Below are positions 49,476-62,540 of a DNA stretch of 64,000 bases, in pieces. How positions within the stretch are numbered: position 1 is the first letter of the stretch; every line of letters starts with the position of its first letter. A model generated the notes under the pieces. It had not been told where the DNA came from, did no database searches, and saw nothing but the letters and a program-made list of their open reading frames with translations. The position numbers were made by a program, and so were the translations under genes. The stretch is from Liolophura sinensis (lineage: Eukaryota; Mollusca; Polyplacophora; Chitonida; Chitonidae): assembly GCF_032854445.1 (NCBI RefSeq), contig NC_088305.1:28606628-28670627 (forward strand), in the 5' to 3' direction.

Positions 49476-49479
49476 GGAT

Positions 49480-51990
49480 GAGATCAAAATTCCCGAAGTA
49501 AACCCCTGCCGATCTATACACACCTGGAAAACCTCCCAACTTCAAGCCACGTTTGGACTAGAAAAATGTGGAATCAGGTATGCCAGGTAACTAATAGAGA
49601 GCCGACAAGCTTGCACGAGCAAAACGCTTTATGTAATATAGCAATCAGGTACCCTGCACCAATAAGGATTCCCCTGGTTCCGCTTAAACAGCTATTTTTT
49701 TCTGGCAGCATAGTGACGCTTTCATTTTTTGTGCATACATTTAATGCATTGTTCCATTTGCCAATCACATGGATTTTTAACAGGGAATAGAGTAACTGGT
49801 ATATTTCTAAAAATTTAATATGTTTAATAAATTTTGCTTAAAATTAGCTCAAAAAAAGGGTCCCTGGGTAAAGTCATACACCGTTGTGTCGTTCAATTAG
49901 CAAAAGGGAAGGCAGAAAAAAAGAACACAACCAATAAATCAACGGAATACAAGACACGAGGTACATTTGTCAAAACCAACATGCTGTGAAAGACATATCA
50001 ACTTTGACCTTGGGCAATTTCGTAGATGTGTAAATCCATCATGTCTCAACGCACACATGTAGAACTAATCCCCTAGCACCTTTCGAGTAAAAGGCTTAAA
50101 AAAGGTGAAAACACCCGGTAAAGTGATACACTGGCCTGTCATCCAGTTAGCGAACAGAAGACACAAAAAGCAGCCATTAAGACAATAGACTACATGACAC
50201 GAGGTTTTAAATAAATTATTCAGAAGGAGGTAATGAACTATTTATAAGTCTCAAATACGATTGTCCAATCCTGAAAAGTTTTGAGGTTCGTTTATTAAAT
50301 TGCAGTTTAGGATGGGTGGTACATGTTGCGTGAAAAAGCATAACAAAAGCTTCTCAACTTCTTCTTAGAGAGTAAAAATTCTCCCGATTTAATTTTTAAG
50401 TTAGGTTCATCGATGACGTCGTCATCGAAAATTTGCTACAATGGGCGGAAAATGTGCATAAAATACGGTGATTGTTAAATGATATAAAATATGCTTTCAA
50501 ATTCCTTAAAATTTTTCCATGCTTTTGACATAGATTTCATCATTTTTTAAAACCATAATATACGTTTACGTATGTATTTATGTGTTATTGACCTGGTACC
50601 TCCATCTTGGATGACTTCTGGCATACGAATGTCTGTTTCGACGCATAGATTTAGCAATTTTTCAGTCAGAAGGTTAAGAGGCATTATGCGTGTGTGTGTG
50701 TGTGTAAATACTTCGTCTTCGTGTGGCAGGGCGAGTCCACGCCTACAAAGTGACACCGTCGCTAAATCCATGCGCTTAAACAATCATTTGTACACCAGCC
50801 GTCAACCAATAAGGACGTACCAGGTCAATAGTTACAATGCCAAGGTGGCGATCTAATTCAACATGACGCAGATACGGTCCCTAATTGAGCGGAAATAGCG
50901 GAATTAGACACAACCATCAAGAACAGTGCCAGGGATTCTGGATTTTCTGTCCATATTTACTTTCAAGAGAATTATATTCAGTGTAAAACTTAAGAACCTT
51001 AGAATGAAGGAGTTTGATGGAATAACCTTAACTCGCTAGTTTTTGTATCTTGTCGAAGGCATCAGACATGACATCCAATCCAGTAGCATTATACGGACAT
51101 CAGGCCGACCAGTCCTCTTTTCATGCTCTAACCTTAAAGTGCTGAGCGCCAAGCGAGGCAACGACAAGTACTATTGCTAGTCACTTGTATGACCCCATCT
51201 GGGTTTGTCCATTTTTGTTGAGCTGTGTCCCGGTTCAATGAACAGGAAATGGTATTGTTCGTTGGGCTTTAGTAAACACAAACTGACCAACCCAGTTACC
51301 TCCACTTAACACTATATATTTTTGAAAACAACTCATTGTTACCTGCCGAACGGTGAGGGAAATATAGAGTTACGGCGCTAAGGTGTATAAGCCTAAAGAA
51401 GGAAGTATATCGATTTTACGGCAATACCACGACTGGCAGCGAATAAAGGATGTGATTAATTTAATTGCCGCAGATATTGTGATGAAAAATACGGTATTTA
51501 TGGCATTTACCTCTAAGGTATCTTATATCAATAATAGCCGCATTCAAATTAGTTTTATGGCGGACAACACTCCTAACTCAAGTTAGATTGAGATTAAAAG
51601 CTCGTTGATGTACTTTGACTGTAAGTTTATTCTGGTATGTGCCAGCTACACTTCCTGCTCTGATACATAGTTGGTTTTATCAAACAATAGCTGTCAAAGT
51701 CACAGTTTCGGTCACAAAATTGTTGTTATCTTTGGGTTGAAACAGTCGGGACCTGTAATGAAAGCTGCTACCTTATTCTGTTTATTCTTTTCTTTTCGGT
51801 TTTCGCCATCTTTATGTTTAATGCACTAACAGCAACATAATAGCATAATCCGCAGGATTCTGAAACATTAAATGAGCCGATGTATTCTTATCTGAGAACT
51901 TCATTTTAAAAGCCGGTAAGGTTAATCATCATAATAGAAAGCGGGTTTACAACCTCCAACTTTAGTCTAGGCCTACAATCAATTTGCGGC
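49480..51990. other. Intergenic region with an R-A copy and a family-3 SINE fragment
   Basis: R-A copy at 50790-51045 (CAGCCGTCAACCAATAAGGA, GGCGATCTAATTCAACATGA, TCTGTCCATATTTACTTTCA). Family-3 SINE fragment, minus, at about 51065-51190 (GCTGAGCGCCAAGCGAGGCA). A (GT)n run lies at 50690-50704. No gene supported. Confidence 0.5.
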
Positions 51991-52004
51991 TATCTTTCAA
52001 CAAA

Positions 52005-52640
52005 TTAGATTCTGTGGTACGACTGGCCATGATTAAAAAGGACTTGTTACCGTGACAAACAATGGCGGTCTTTTCATTCAGATGTTCCTTTACCCTGTTT
52101 ACATAGAAAACTGTATTCCTGTGGAAACACAATAACTGGACTCAACGGCGGGAGAAGTATCAGGCGTTGACAGGCTACAGTCATCGCTTTCAAACAGAAT
52201 AAAACTTTTTATAAAACTTTCACGCAAACAATAACAGTTGAAAAGGTATGGAAGCAGTCGATGCTGAGTATGACGCCATATCGAAACCACGAAGTGCGTA
52301 ATAAGTCCTCTAGGACAAAATAGCGGACGAGCTGAGAGGAAGTGGCGTCTAGTACAAATCCACTGTATCCAATAGCATCACGAAACAAGGTCAAGTCAAC
52401 CTCCTTTAAAATGTTTCCTGAATAGGATTTTCGCCGATGCTTTCATCAAGAAGCTCGAAGTCGGAATTGCTGTTCAGCTTTGGTTTTACACGACTCTGTC
52501 TGCAACAAACCCAAGGGACACACTGGGTAACGTGGTTTCCACAAAGTTCAGATCATTTCCTAACTAGAAGAAAGAACATTCATTGTCCGGGGATGGCATT
52601 GCGTTAGTCGGCACCAGGTCGACCAGGGAACGTTCTAAAT
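52005..52640 (+). repeat. Repeat family R-C, copy 1, with decayed open frame
   Basis: TTGTTACCGTGACAAACAAT, GAGGAAGTGGCGTC, then an open stretch from about 52425 (GTCGGAATTGCTGTTCAGCT, GGTTTTACACGACTCTGTCT, CACTGGGTAACGTGG, TTCAGATCATTTCC) stopped by TAG. Copies 2 and 3 are at 59815-60620 and 63150-63790. Translations share KKxxVGIAVxLWFYTTLS; not recognised. Confidence 0.6.
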
Positions 52641-53586
52641 AATCTACATTTTCAAATGCATGTACATAAAATATTGCATACAATGCCTGAAAAACTGACT
52701 CAAAATGCATATGTGACGACAGGCGCGAGGTAATACTGTGAATTATAGATATTGCCTGATTGCAATGCTAAATATTTCAACTAACCAAATTGAGTATAGT
52801 GGCAGATGTTACGAAAAATAAACTTGACATTAGAGAAAGTCAGCTTTTGCCATTTTGTTTGAATACATATGTCTACACGGTTGTGTGAGAGGAAAGCTGA
52901 ACCCCAGTCGCCGACTGGGGTATGTTTTTAAATAGCCAATGAAGTCGCACTATATGAATTCCCGTCCACAAATATTTAACATCATATTTTTTAGACTGCC
53001 GGATATATGTTTTATCGGTTAATTAAGGCGATGGGGTTTTGTGTCCACTGGCTTTTTTGTCCTCCGAGTTTTTTGCCCGCGGGGCTTTTGTCCTGGATTT
53101 ACATCATGGCTCCTCACGCCAGTTTAAATCCATTGTCCTGCTGTTCAAAGCACAAGTATGCCTGCCCGGCTCCAGGTAGCTGCACACAAGTAAATGCCAC
53201 TAGTTCTACATCACCTGTATTCGTCTTTCGCTCAACTTTCGACGGCTGCATCTTACATATTCTCCTCAACTGCATTCGTTCAAACTCCTGCGTGCCGGCG
53301 ATAAAACTTCCAACTGAGTGATTTCGTGACATTAATATGTTTGTTCGTATGCTTCATTGATGAATTTGTATTCTCTTACCAGTCAAATAGTTTGCATTTA
53401 TAATTTAATTTAATTGTAAGGATTGACTAAATTTATTTTATTTCATCGGAGTATGAACAGAATAAAACAAACAAAAAACAACAACAACAAAAACATTGTC
53501 GAAACTTTTGATGAGTCGCTTATTAAAAAGTTACATTCTATCCTACGTCTACAAATGTTTGTATGTCTATTTTTCCGACTGTACAG

Positions 53587-54180
53587 AAGGCTACATATAT
53601 AGCTATGAGACTGGCGGATGTATTGAAAGAACTACACGACCTGAGGTTTCGCCTCAGCCTTTTCCGGTCTATTGCCACTTTTTTAATGGTTTCACGTTCG
53701 TAATGTACAGAGCAGCAATGTCCACGCCCATGCTAGACTTCTTTCAGACCTGGCAAGCATATCAAGAGGGGTTCGAAACAACAGGGTTGGCCACGAGCAC
53801 CTACATCAGATCACGAGACAACGGGTTTACGTATTGAAAATTGGCGTACTAAATCCTGATCATGTCACATTCTACAATGTGCTCTACGACCAGATGTCGG
53901 AAGAGAACGACAGCGAACATTACACTCTGAATCTTGGACACCTGGAAGACCTGGAACGTTTGGGAAAGATTCCATGACACCGACAAACGACCCATTGCGT
54001 AACATCAACGGTAAACCGCTCAGCGCCTTTGACAGCGACGTCGGCAACAATTGCTCAGCGACCTTGTGAGCCGGTTGGTGGGCGGCCAATCTGAACGGGC
54101 CCATGGATTCCCCAAACCCCCCGCAAGCGTACTTGGTTTTATCCTTATGGATACAGAGTAATACGCGTGAAAGTCTCGTG
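53587..54180 (+). pseudogene. Broken fibrinogen-related domain gene
   Basis: Fibrinogen C-terminal-like domain (lectin-like, secreted; expanded in molluscan FREPs) in three frames. Part 1, from 53587, begins after CGACTGTACAG and holds PVYCHFFNGFTFVMY and DFFQTWQAYQEGF, then stops at 53837. Part 2, from 53834 in another frame, holds VTFYNVLYDQMSEEN and HYTLNLG. Part 3, from 53974 in the third frame, holds RNINGKPLSAFDSD, NNCSA and AGWWAANLNG, with a TGA at 54067-54069 inside it. Order and spacing match the domain from its start through the calcium-site and NC-GWW region. Two frame changes and an internal stop within 600 bp, without splice sites to explain them, make it a pseudogene. Upstream exons were not found. 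Confidence 0.8.
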
Positions 54181-54199
54181 AAAATCTAATGGCCTCCAT

Positions 54200-55260
54200 C
54201 GACCAAGACACTGTGGATGTCCAGAGGTAACCTTATGTCCAAGTGCATCTACAGAGCTAACCTTATGTCGAGGTGGATGTACAGCGAGACGTAAATCATC
54301 GGCGAACAAGGCTATGTGGATGTACAGAGCTAACATTGTGGTCATGTAACCCACTGGCGGACACGACAGTGTCTATGTGCAAAGTTAAACTTGTGGCCAC
54401 GTTATTCACAGGGGAACCAGGCAAATGTGGATGTACAGAGCTAACCTTGTGGCCACGTTATCCACCGGGGAACCAGGTAAATGTTGATGTACAGAGCTAA
54501 CATTGTGGTCATGTAACCCACTGGCGAACCCGACAGGGTGAATATACAGAGCTGATCTTGTGGCCACGTTATCCACCGGGGAACCAGGCAATGTGGATGT
54601 AGAGAGCTGATCTTGTGGCCACGTTATTCACCGGGAAACCAGGCAATGTGGATGTACAGAGCTAACCTTGTGGCCACGTTATCCACCGGGGAAACAGGCT
54701 ATGTGAATGTACAGACCTGTTCTTGTGGCCACGTTATCCACCGGGGAACCAGGCTATGTTGATGTACAGAGCTAATCTTGTGGCCACGTTATCCACCGGG
54801 GAACCAGGCTATGTGGATGTATAGAGCTGATCTTGTGGCCACGTTATCCACCATGGAACCAGGCAATGTGGATGTACAGAGCTGATCTTGTGGCCACATC
54901 ATTCACCAGGAAACCAGGCAATGTGGATGTACAGAGCTAACCTTGTGGCCAGGTTATCCACCGGGGAACCAGGCTATGTGGATGTACAGAGCTAATCTTG
55001 TGGCCACGTTATTCACCGGGGTACCATGCTATGTGGATGTACAGAGCTAATCTTGTGGCCACGTTATCCACCGGGGAACCTGGCTATGTGGATGTACAGA
55101 GCTAACCTTGTGGCCACGTTATTCACTGGGGTACCAGGCTATGTGGATGTTCAGATCTAACCCTGAGGCTGCCTTATCCACCAGCGAACCTGGCAATGTG
55201 GATGTGCAGAGCTTACTTTGTGGCCGTGTAATCCACCGAGGAACCAGGTCTATGTGTCAC
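54200..55260 (+). repeat. Approximately 56-bp minisatellite
   Basis: About 18 units of GTGGATGTACAGAGCTAACC, TTGTGGCCACGTTATCCACC and GGGGAACCAGGCAAT. Starts directly after the fibrinogen-like pseudogene. Central units are nearly identical; the outer ones are decayed. Confidence 0.93.
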
Positions 55261-56640
55261 GTCCAGATAATCAGCAAAACAAGTACTGGTGGACTCATCG
55301 TTCCATAGGCTTAGCCCCTTTGCATTTTGTGGATGCTAACAACACAGCATTCTGAGTAATTCTAGACAATAGTGATGCCTGACGAACTCCACTTAGCATC
55401 ACTGCATTTTTTTTTACCTGATTCGGGTTAGGTCATGGCGCTAGGGGGCGTTTAGTTTGCTACTACATGTATTTAAGCATTTACATGAACAGTTAAAATA
55501 AAACTCTAACTGAGGTATGCTGACAAGAGGCCGTGTTTTATTTGTGATTAGCTATGTCATTGGCGTCGCTGCGGTGGATTTACTTTCTTAGCTGTATATG
55601 TTTCATTAGATCATTTGATTTTCAGTGGTGTTGTAAGTGTCCTTCACAATAAGGACAAAACCTACGTTCAGGTTTTGGTATCAATAAACTAAAAATCACT
55701 CTGAACTCTGAAAATTTTAGTTTTTAGTTTTTCATGTGTATTTTAGAGAGGCTTCTCAGGTTAAAACTGGTTCTAAACTGTAGCTTTCCTAAGACCACAG
55801 CCAATTTCATTTTTTTCATAACTGTCTTTATTTACATTAGTTCACCGATTTGCTTGAATTTCTCATTAATAACATCTATGCGAAATTGGGTGATATCATA
55901 TACCCACACTGCATAGGAATACCAATGGCTACAAATCACTAGCCTCATTTAGAAGACCTGTATTTGTTTATTTTCATTTATACTATATGCAAAGTTTAAA
56001 ATTTGTATAAAATTCAGATGGCTGTTAAAGAGACAACATGTACATAGTCATGCGAGTGAGGGGGGGGGGTCTTATTTGATCGCTTATCTATTAAAGGATG
56101 ATCAATGTCCTCTGTACATAACGCAGTGCATACGAAGGAATCCTTAGAGTGCCTCCTTGTAGCAGGACGGATTTCCATCGCTCTTTTATCTAGTGCTGCT
56201 TCACTGAGACGACTAACCGAAAGCAAGTAAGCCTCCCCGCCCGAGCCATTTTACTGACACGGGTCAACCAGTCGTTGCACTATCCCCTTCATGCTGAACG
56301 CCAAGCGAGGAAGTTACAACTTTCTCTTTTAAAGTCTTAGGTGTGACTCGATTAAGGATTGATCCTGGATCTACCGGTCCCGAAGCGGACGCTCTACCAA
56401 CTTGTTTGTTAAATTTAGACTGTAACGTATCAAGGCGTCCTGCTAGATGTGGTATATACATGTCGCCATAGAGCATTTATTAGGCACTGAGTTACAAAAT
56501 GAGATTTCAGTCTACACCACAAGTCACTGATGTGAAAACAGGTGTGCCAGGGATACTTGGTCAAACTCCGGTGGGCTTCAGTTCTATTACATTTTATTAC
56601 ATCAATATCATGCTTTATGAACAGTTGCATTGAAGGTGCG
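55261..56640. other. Intergenic region with R-B and SINE copies
   Basis: R-B repeat, minus, at 55440-55585 and a family-2 SINE, minus, at about 56130-56402 (CGCTCTTTTATCTAGTGCTG, CAACCAGTCGTTGCACTATC, CCCGAAGCGGACGCTCTACC). No gene supported. Confidence 0.6.
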
Positions 56641-57400
56641 ACTGAAGTACCCTTTTTATAGTTGACCTGTCTGGGTGGTGAGAATGATGGCAGTCTGTTG
56701 TCTGGGTAGTGAGAATGGTTATTGACTATTGTCTGGGTAGTGAGAATGATGATTGGCAATTGTCTGTGTAGTGAGAATGATGATTGACAATTGTCTGGGT
56801 GGTGAGAATGACGATTGACAATTGTCTGGGTAGTGAGAATGACGATTGACAATTGTCTGGGTGGTGAGAATGATGACAAGCTGTTGTTTGGGTAGTGAGA
56901 CTAATGGCAGTCTGTTGTCTGGGTAGTGAGAATGATGGTGGGTTCCTGTATAGATAGTGAGAATGATGATTGACTGTTGTTTGGGTGGTAAATATGATGG
57001 CGGGCTTTGTCTGGGTGGTGAGAAATATGGCTGACTATTGTCTGCGTGGAGAGAATGATGGCTAACTATTGTCTGTATAGTGAGAATGATGGCGGGCTTT
57101 TGTCTGGGTAGCGAGAATAATGGCAGTCTGTTGTCTGGATAGTGAGAATGATGACAAGCTGTTGTTTGGGTAGTGAGAATGATGGCGGGCTATTGTCTGG
57201 ATAGTGAGAATGATGACTGGCTAGTGAGAATGATGGCGGAACCTTGTTTGGGTGGTGAGAGTGATGGCGGGTTCTTGTGTGGATAGTGAGAATGATGACT
57301 AACTGTTGTCTGGGTAGTGAGAATGATGACTAACTGTTGCCTGGGTGGTGAGAGTGATGACTAACTGTTGTCTGGGTAGTGAGAATGGTGGCTGAGTATT
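56640..57400 (+). repeat. Approximately 30-bp minisatellite
   Basis: About 25 units of TTGTCTGGGTAGTGAGAATG plus ATGATTGAC or ATGGCGGGC variants. The minus strand is open through part of it, giving a repeated His/Pro/Asp-rich translation that is not taken as a protein. An R-B fragment follows at 57433-57525. Confidence 0.92.
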
Positions 57401-57525
57401 GCCAATACAATAGACGTACAATATAATTAAGACGTACAGTGTAGAGATAAAATAGAGCTGGGACGACAGTGTGATAGCTGGCAAAGGCCACACGTACCTT
57501 GTGAAATCAGAGTCTGTCCGCTGTC

Positions 57526-59814
57526 CTCCAACTAGAGGACTGACCTTTGTCCTTTAAAGTGTGAAGCAGAGTGGCGAAAGCACTGAACATTAAACACCGC
57601 TAACAGAAATCAAGGAATACATGTGGATAAAATTGACGGAGATTTAAATCGATCAGGATTAAAGGAAAACATATGGAGCTCAGCTTGAAAGCATATAACA
57701 CATTTGTGCCCCGGGGTTGACGAGTTAATGGGCTTTCTAATTCATGAACCTTTCGTTAACATTGATCGATGCATAGATTAGAAGACCTAGGGTTGACATA
57801 TTAATGAGAAGTCGGTTAATTACATTTACTACATTTACTTAGGACTGTATGGAAAACTACGAAGGCTGGATGTAAAGGATACACAATTTACATGCAGCGA
57901 ACCGTTGAGTTTATAATCATGTTAGTGGTGTCTGACCGACTTTGAATTTTGTTTTGCTTTTGTAGATTAGTTCTAATGTAAATATAAATGGCACGCAAAA
58001 TAAATTCGTCACCAATAGTGAAAGAGGAAAAGAAATGGATGGGAGCATAAACGATCTGGTGCAACATGCCAAAAATATTGAATTGGATTTTGATTTTGCG
58101 TAAAGGATATTTCGATAAAAGATTAATGTCAGCCTATTTTCGTAAAAACTGATTTTCAGGAAAGAGTAACTCTGAGAAACAGTTTGAAGGCTATGTGCAA
58201 GACATGTAAGAGAATCGGGAAAAAATTAGGTTTAAAAGCGTGAGCCGAACGTATACACTATCTTAAACCTTAATATATCTGCTTGATTGTTGTTTTTAAC
58301 GCCGTAATTCGAGATGTTTTTACTAATCTGATGAAGGCCAGTATAATGGGTTTTGAAATCCGCACTTCTCGGGAGTAAACCATCTACTTTTGGTAAGTTA
58401 CTGATGAACTTTCCCACATTCAAAGAATGGATATGCACACTGGAACAGAAATGATCAGCAATAATCGCAAAGCCCGTCCCAAAATCGACTTTTCACGCAA
58501 ACTACCAAAGAGCTAACAAAGTATACGAAGCAGAAAATTAGGACGGAATCATGCAAGGAGAAACACTGAACAGTCTTCAATGATGTTAGAAATCCCAAAG
58601 AATGTTTTAGGCGAATGAGGGAAATCAGTATTCAAACCATGTACCATACTAGTATATAAATTATGGAGAATAAAATATGTATCTCAGCTGGGCTTTGATT
58701 ACCACTGTTCATATATCCAACGTGACAATCTAATTCAACATTCAACATTGGATATTAAATCTTTCATTGTAGCGCTCGTATTCAATATGGATAAGGAATT
58801 CATGACGATCGGATTGACAATTATTGTTTTTAGGATTTAGGTAGTTACAAGAGTTATAATATTTTTATGTTGGCTTGATTTCTAAAACTTTTTCCTCATT
58901 TAGTGATGGGCTTGGAAGCGGCTTTCTTTATACTCTGAATGAGACCTGCAGGGCACGCCCAAGGGATTAAGGTAGTAATAATCTTACAAAGCAGTTCATT
59001 ACAAACAATTTGGGTCCTCGTTAAAATTTGTCTCTGAATTCACTAGCGGACTCGTCTCGCTAGTGTATACGGAATGTTTAGCCGGGTACGTCTAGCATGA
59101 TTGGAGCTAAAGTGAAGATAAGGTTTGTTTTGGTAGGGTTTTCCAAAAATATCTGAAATTACCGTTCTTTTCCGATTTCTTGTTATAAATGTTGACTGTA
59201 TGAAAAAATATGCACAAGTAATTCGGAGTATGACGCTCACAAACAGCAAGCAATATATAATGAAAGAACTTCCGCTTTTATTACGTATACAGGGCAATGA
59301 AAAATTTCAGATCCCAGGCGTCAATAAGGTCAATTTCCTATAGCGCATAGATTAATTTTATGTATCATTTGTGAGACTGCGTCTCATGATTTTTTATAAG
59401 GGCTTGCAGTTATGAAAGATCAATAAATGAAATCATGTTGGCATCCTCGCTGATATGGTAAGTAAAGCTGCGGTTTAAGTTCTAAAATTGTACGAAGTTC
59501 GCTGTTTTTACAAGAACTCGAAATTTAATGTAAATTCAGGGGAATTCAGAGAAACAATTTTGTTTGTATTTGTTTACGGCGTCTCCTTTAATGCATTTGC
59601 TTTATTGCATTCCTACGATACATCCCACTCCGTTGAAGCGACAGTAGTTGAAAAAGTGACAGAATTATTGTCTTCTTCCATTTGTTTTACCATATAATAC
59701 CGTCTTCCAGTAAGATAATACAGGTAGCATCCTACTATTATTTGTCTTTATTTTATTTTGAATTCCATTATCTGTAAATGTCATGTGTCAGTACTTACCA
59801 TGGCTAGGCTGTAC
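57526..59814. other. Intergenic region with an R-A copy
   Basis: R-A copy at 58425-58765 (CTACCAAAGAGCTAACAAAG, GAAATCAGTATTCAAACCAT, TTCATATATCCAACGTGACA). Otherwise AT-rich sequence with no exon recognised. Confidence 0.5.
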
Positions 59815-60620
59815 AGTAAGAGTGGGTATGACTGAAAATGACTTGTTATCCCGTGATCAACGATGACGGTATTGTCCTTCGAACCTTTCGTCAACCTCTT
59901 GACTCGACTCCACTCGGCAGCTGTGGATTTGCGGAGATTCCATAACGGGATTCAATGACTGAAAGACGGGTGTTGAGAGGTTACATTCTTCGATTTTATA
60001 CAGAAAAAAATCAACTTGTTACAAAGCTATTGTGCTGAGTATGGTGTTAAAAACAAACAGAGAGGTATATGTTAAGTGCATTGTAAGTACCAGACGAGCT
60101 AAGAGGTACCAGTGAAGTCTGCTAAACGTCCACCGTATCAAATAACGTGATGGGGAAAAATTCTTAGTAAACCATTGACCAAACAAAAGACAAAATAAGC
60201 AGGGCTTTTATGTTTATCACAACCTCATTGATTACAAGACTGACTTCCAATGAAGTTTTTTTCTACACAGTATAAGCTGGCAGCCAGAATCGCTCTTCAG
60301 CTCTGACTTTTACACGACCTCATTCGGCCATTAAATTTTTATCTACTCAGGGTTTTTACAGATCCAGCCCTGAAAAAGTTTGGAGTTGGAATCGCTGTTT
60401 ACCTCTGGTTTTGTACGACTCTGTCCACAGCAAACCATAGGGACACATTGGGTAATATGGTCGCCACAAAGTTCACATCGTTTGCTAACCAGAAGAAAGA
60501 GCTCTCAGGCATGGGGACGAGATGGCGTTGTTTGGAACCAGATCCGCCACGGAGTGCTGCGTGAAATGATTGAACCATGATATTTGCATGTCCTTCAATG
60601 TTTGTGATGAAAATTACCAA
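59815..60620 (+). repeat. Repeat family R-C, copy 2
   Basis: Best-preserved copy. From about 60360 one frame is open through KKFGVGIAVYLWFCTTLS, ANHRDTLGNMVATKF and FANQKKELSGMG. A second, shorter version of the same block lies inside at about 60280-60330. Upstream ACCAAACAAAAGACAAAATA is shared with copy 3. Confidence 0.6.
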
Positions 60621-61429
60621 GGTTATCCAGTCAGGTGTGAACTATTCAAGAAGAGAGCTCTGCACACAAACTTCCAGCCGTTAACGTGTAGTTACTACGA
60701 AAGGGTAAGATATAGTCACATATAGTACAGTCACAGGCAACAGCTTACGTATGAACTGTATCCTCAGTCCTCAAACTTACAACCACTGACATGTCATAAC
60801 GACGAAAGGGTAACAGTCACAAAGGAGAGCGACTGGGATTATCCTGCGCAATGGCTCTTTCGAGATTACTTAACAAACTGCAGTTGCCAAAACCTAAGCG
60901 AAGTGTCCAACGTATAGCTTAGGTAAGAAAGAACAATATCCAAAGTCCAGTTTGCAAATGAAATTAGCTTCATTTGCATTAAAAATAATAGATATATGTA
61001 ATTTTAACCGAAATATAGTTACCTGGAAGACAATGTAGGAAACTGTATAAAGGACTAAACCGTGGCGAGTAATATCAGAGCAGGGACTACTGTTTGATAG
61101 AAGACAAATGGTCACATGTGACCGATGAAATCCAATCTCCTACCAGTTTAACTCAGTTAAGCCTTTTTGTGTTAGGGTTTCATTGTTTTGGTTTGATTAG
61201 TACCAACTTGCAAACCCCCTTGCAAGACTTTTATCGCCTATCCGAGTGTCACTGTTTCTCACAGGGCACATCGTGACATCATCAGGCCACAAGGAGTCAC
61301 CATCTAAACAATGCAATAATCACTAAATCCACTAAAACAATGAAGTTACTGCCCCAGTCGATCTCCAAGAATGTGTGTGTAGTATATAAATGTTACCAGA
61401 ATGTTAACAGAATAAATGTTAATGGTATG
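60621..61429. other. Intergenic region with an R-B copy
   Basis: R-B copy at 61075-61200 (AAATGGTCACATGTGACCGA, CCTACCAGTTTAACTCAGTT). Nothing else assignable. Confidence 0.5.
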
Positions 61430-61951
61430 CAGGCAGCGAAATTTGGCGCGAACGAAACCGTCGGTCGTGCAACGGTTACGTGCGGTTCAATTTGGCTAAC
61501 CGGAAAATCGGTTAGGCCAACTGTCCAACGAGAACGTCCTTAGAGTCAGTGTGCATTAGGTAACAACAGATAAACTGGACTGAACAGCTTTCATAATCAC
61601 AACGCGGTTAGTATGGCAACGCGTCTAAAAATAGAAACATCGATTTCAGCCACAGCCAGCTGCCTGTGCTGGTCACATGGAAATGTAATCATTCATATAT
61701 GCCTTACAGGCTTTGAGATAATACTCAAATTATTTATTTTGACTTATCTTTTCACGATCACGCAAGTAAATAAAACAAGGTTACCTTTTCATGTACTTGT
61801 AGTTTAACTGCTACTCGAGCCCAAATTAGTCGAGTCTACCGTACAGATTGATGGAACCCTTACGGGACCTCACCGGCTGCGTTCTGATTTAGAGCACAGG
61901 CCTGTGACGCATAGGCCTGTGATGTCAAGGTCTCTCCCGGCCCTGTAGCGA

Positions 61952-62048
<97 letters not shown>

Positions 62049-62540
62049 TATATATCACTGTGGTAAGACTCACACCACGTGCGTTGGAAACTGCGTTAAT
62101 TATCAGTAATCAGGGATACCAAACTCGCTCCCCAATACCGTAATGACACTTACTGGAAGTACTTAATGTTGGACTGGGCATATTGCAAACATATAAGCCT
62201 GTATAACGGAATTCCACGTAAAAATGTGCCACAGGAGTCAAGTACCAACCAGGCAACACACAACGTTGAAACACCGTGTGAGTGTAAAATTTCTCTTTCT
62301 TTTGTTCACCAACCTTACGGTATGAGCTGCTAGATATAGAAAAGAAAAACAAACATAACATTGAGCTGAATACTTTTATTAATGATCCAGAATGATGCCT
62401 GAAACATAAACCACGTAAACAATTAGCGTAACCGATCGGGTTGATAAACATACGTGGCGTAACCGAATGATCGGTTAGGCGAGGCGGAAAAGACGTAACC
62501 GATTTCTGGGTTTCGCCGGCAGGCCAAATTTCGCTGCCTG
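61430..62540. mobile_element. 1,111-bp DNA-transposon-like element with 18-bp TIRs and 6-bp flanking repeat
   Basis: Left end CAGGCAGCGAAATTTGGC (61430-61447) and right end GCCAAATTTCGCTGCCTG (62523-62540) are exact reverse complements. GGTATG lies directly outside both ends (61424-61429 and 62541-62546). Inside each end are several (G)CGGTTACG / CGTAACCGAT copies, like subterminal transposase sites. The middle contains a long (TA)n. No transposase frame is visible, so it would be non-autonomous. Confidence 0.75.
61953..62055. repeat. (TA)n microsatellite
   Basis: About 45 TA units with one interruption, inside the TIR element at 61430-62540. Confidence 0.98.

Noticed and set aside
53114-53332. 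Minus-strand 72-codon frame with protein-like composition upstream of the fibrinogen relic
   Set aside because: Opposite strand to the relic, no recognised domain and no splice partner found.
56430-56879. Minus-strand 149-codon frame with repeated His-Pro-Asp-Asn segments
   Set aside because: By-product of the approximately 30-bp minisatellite.
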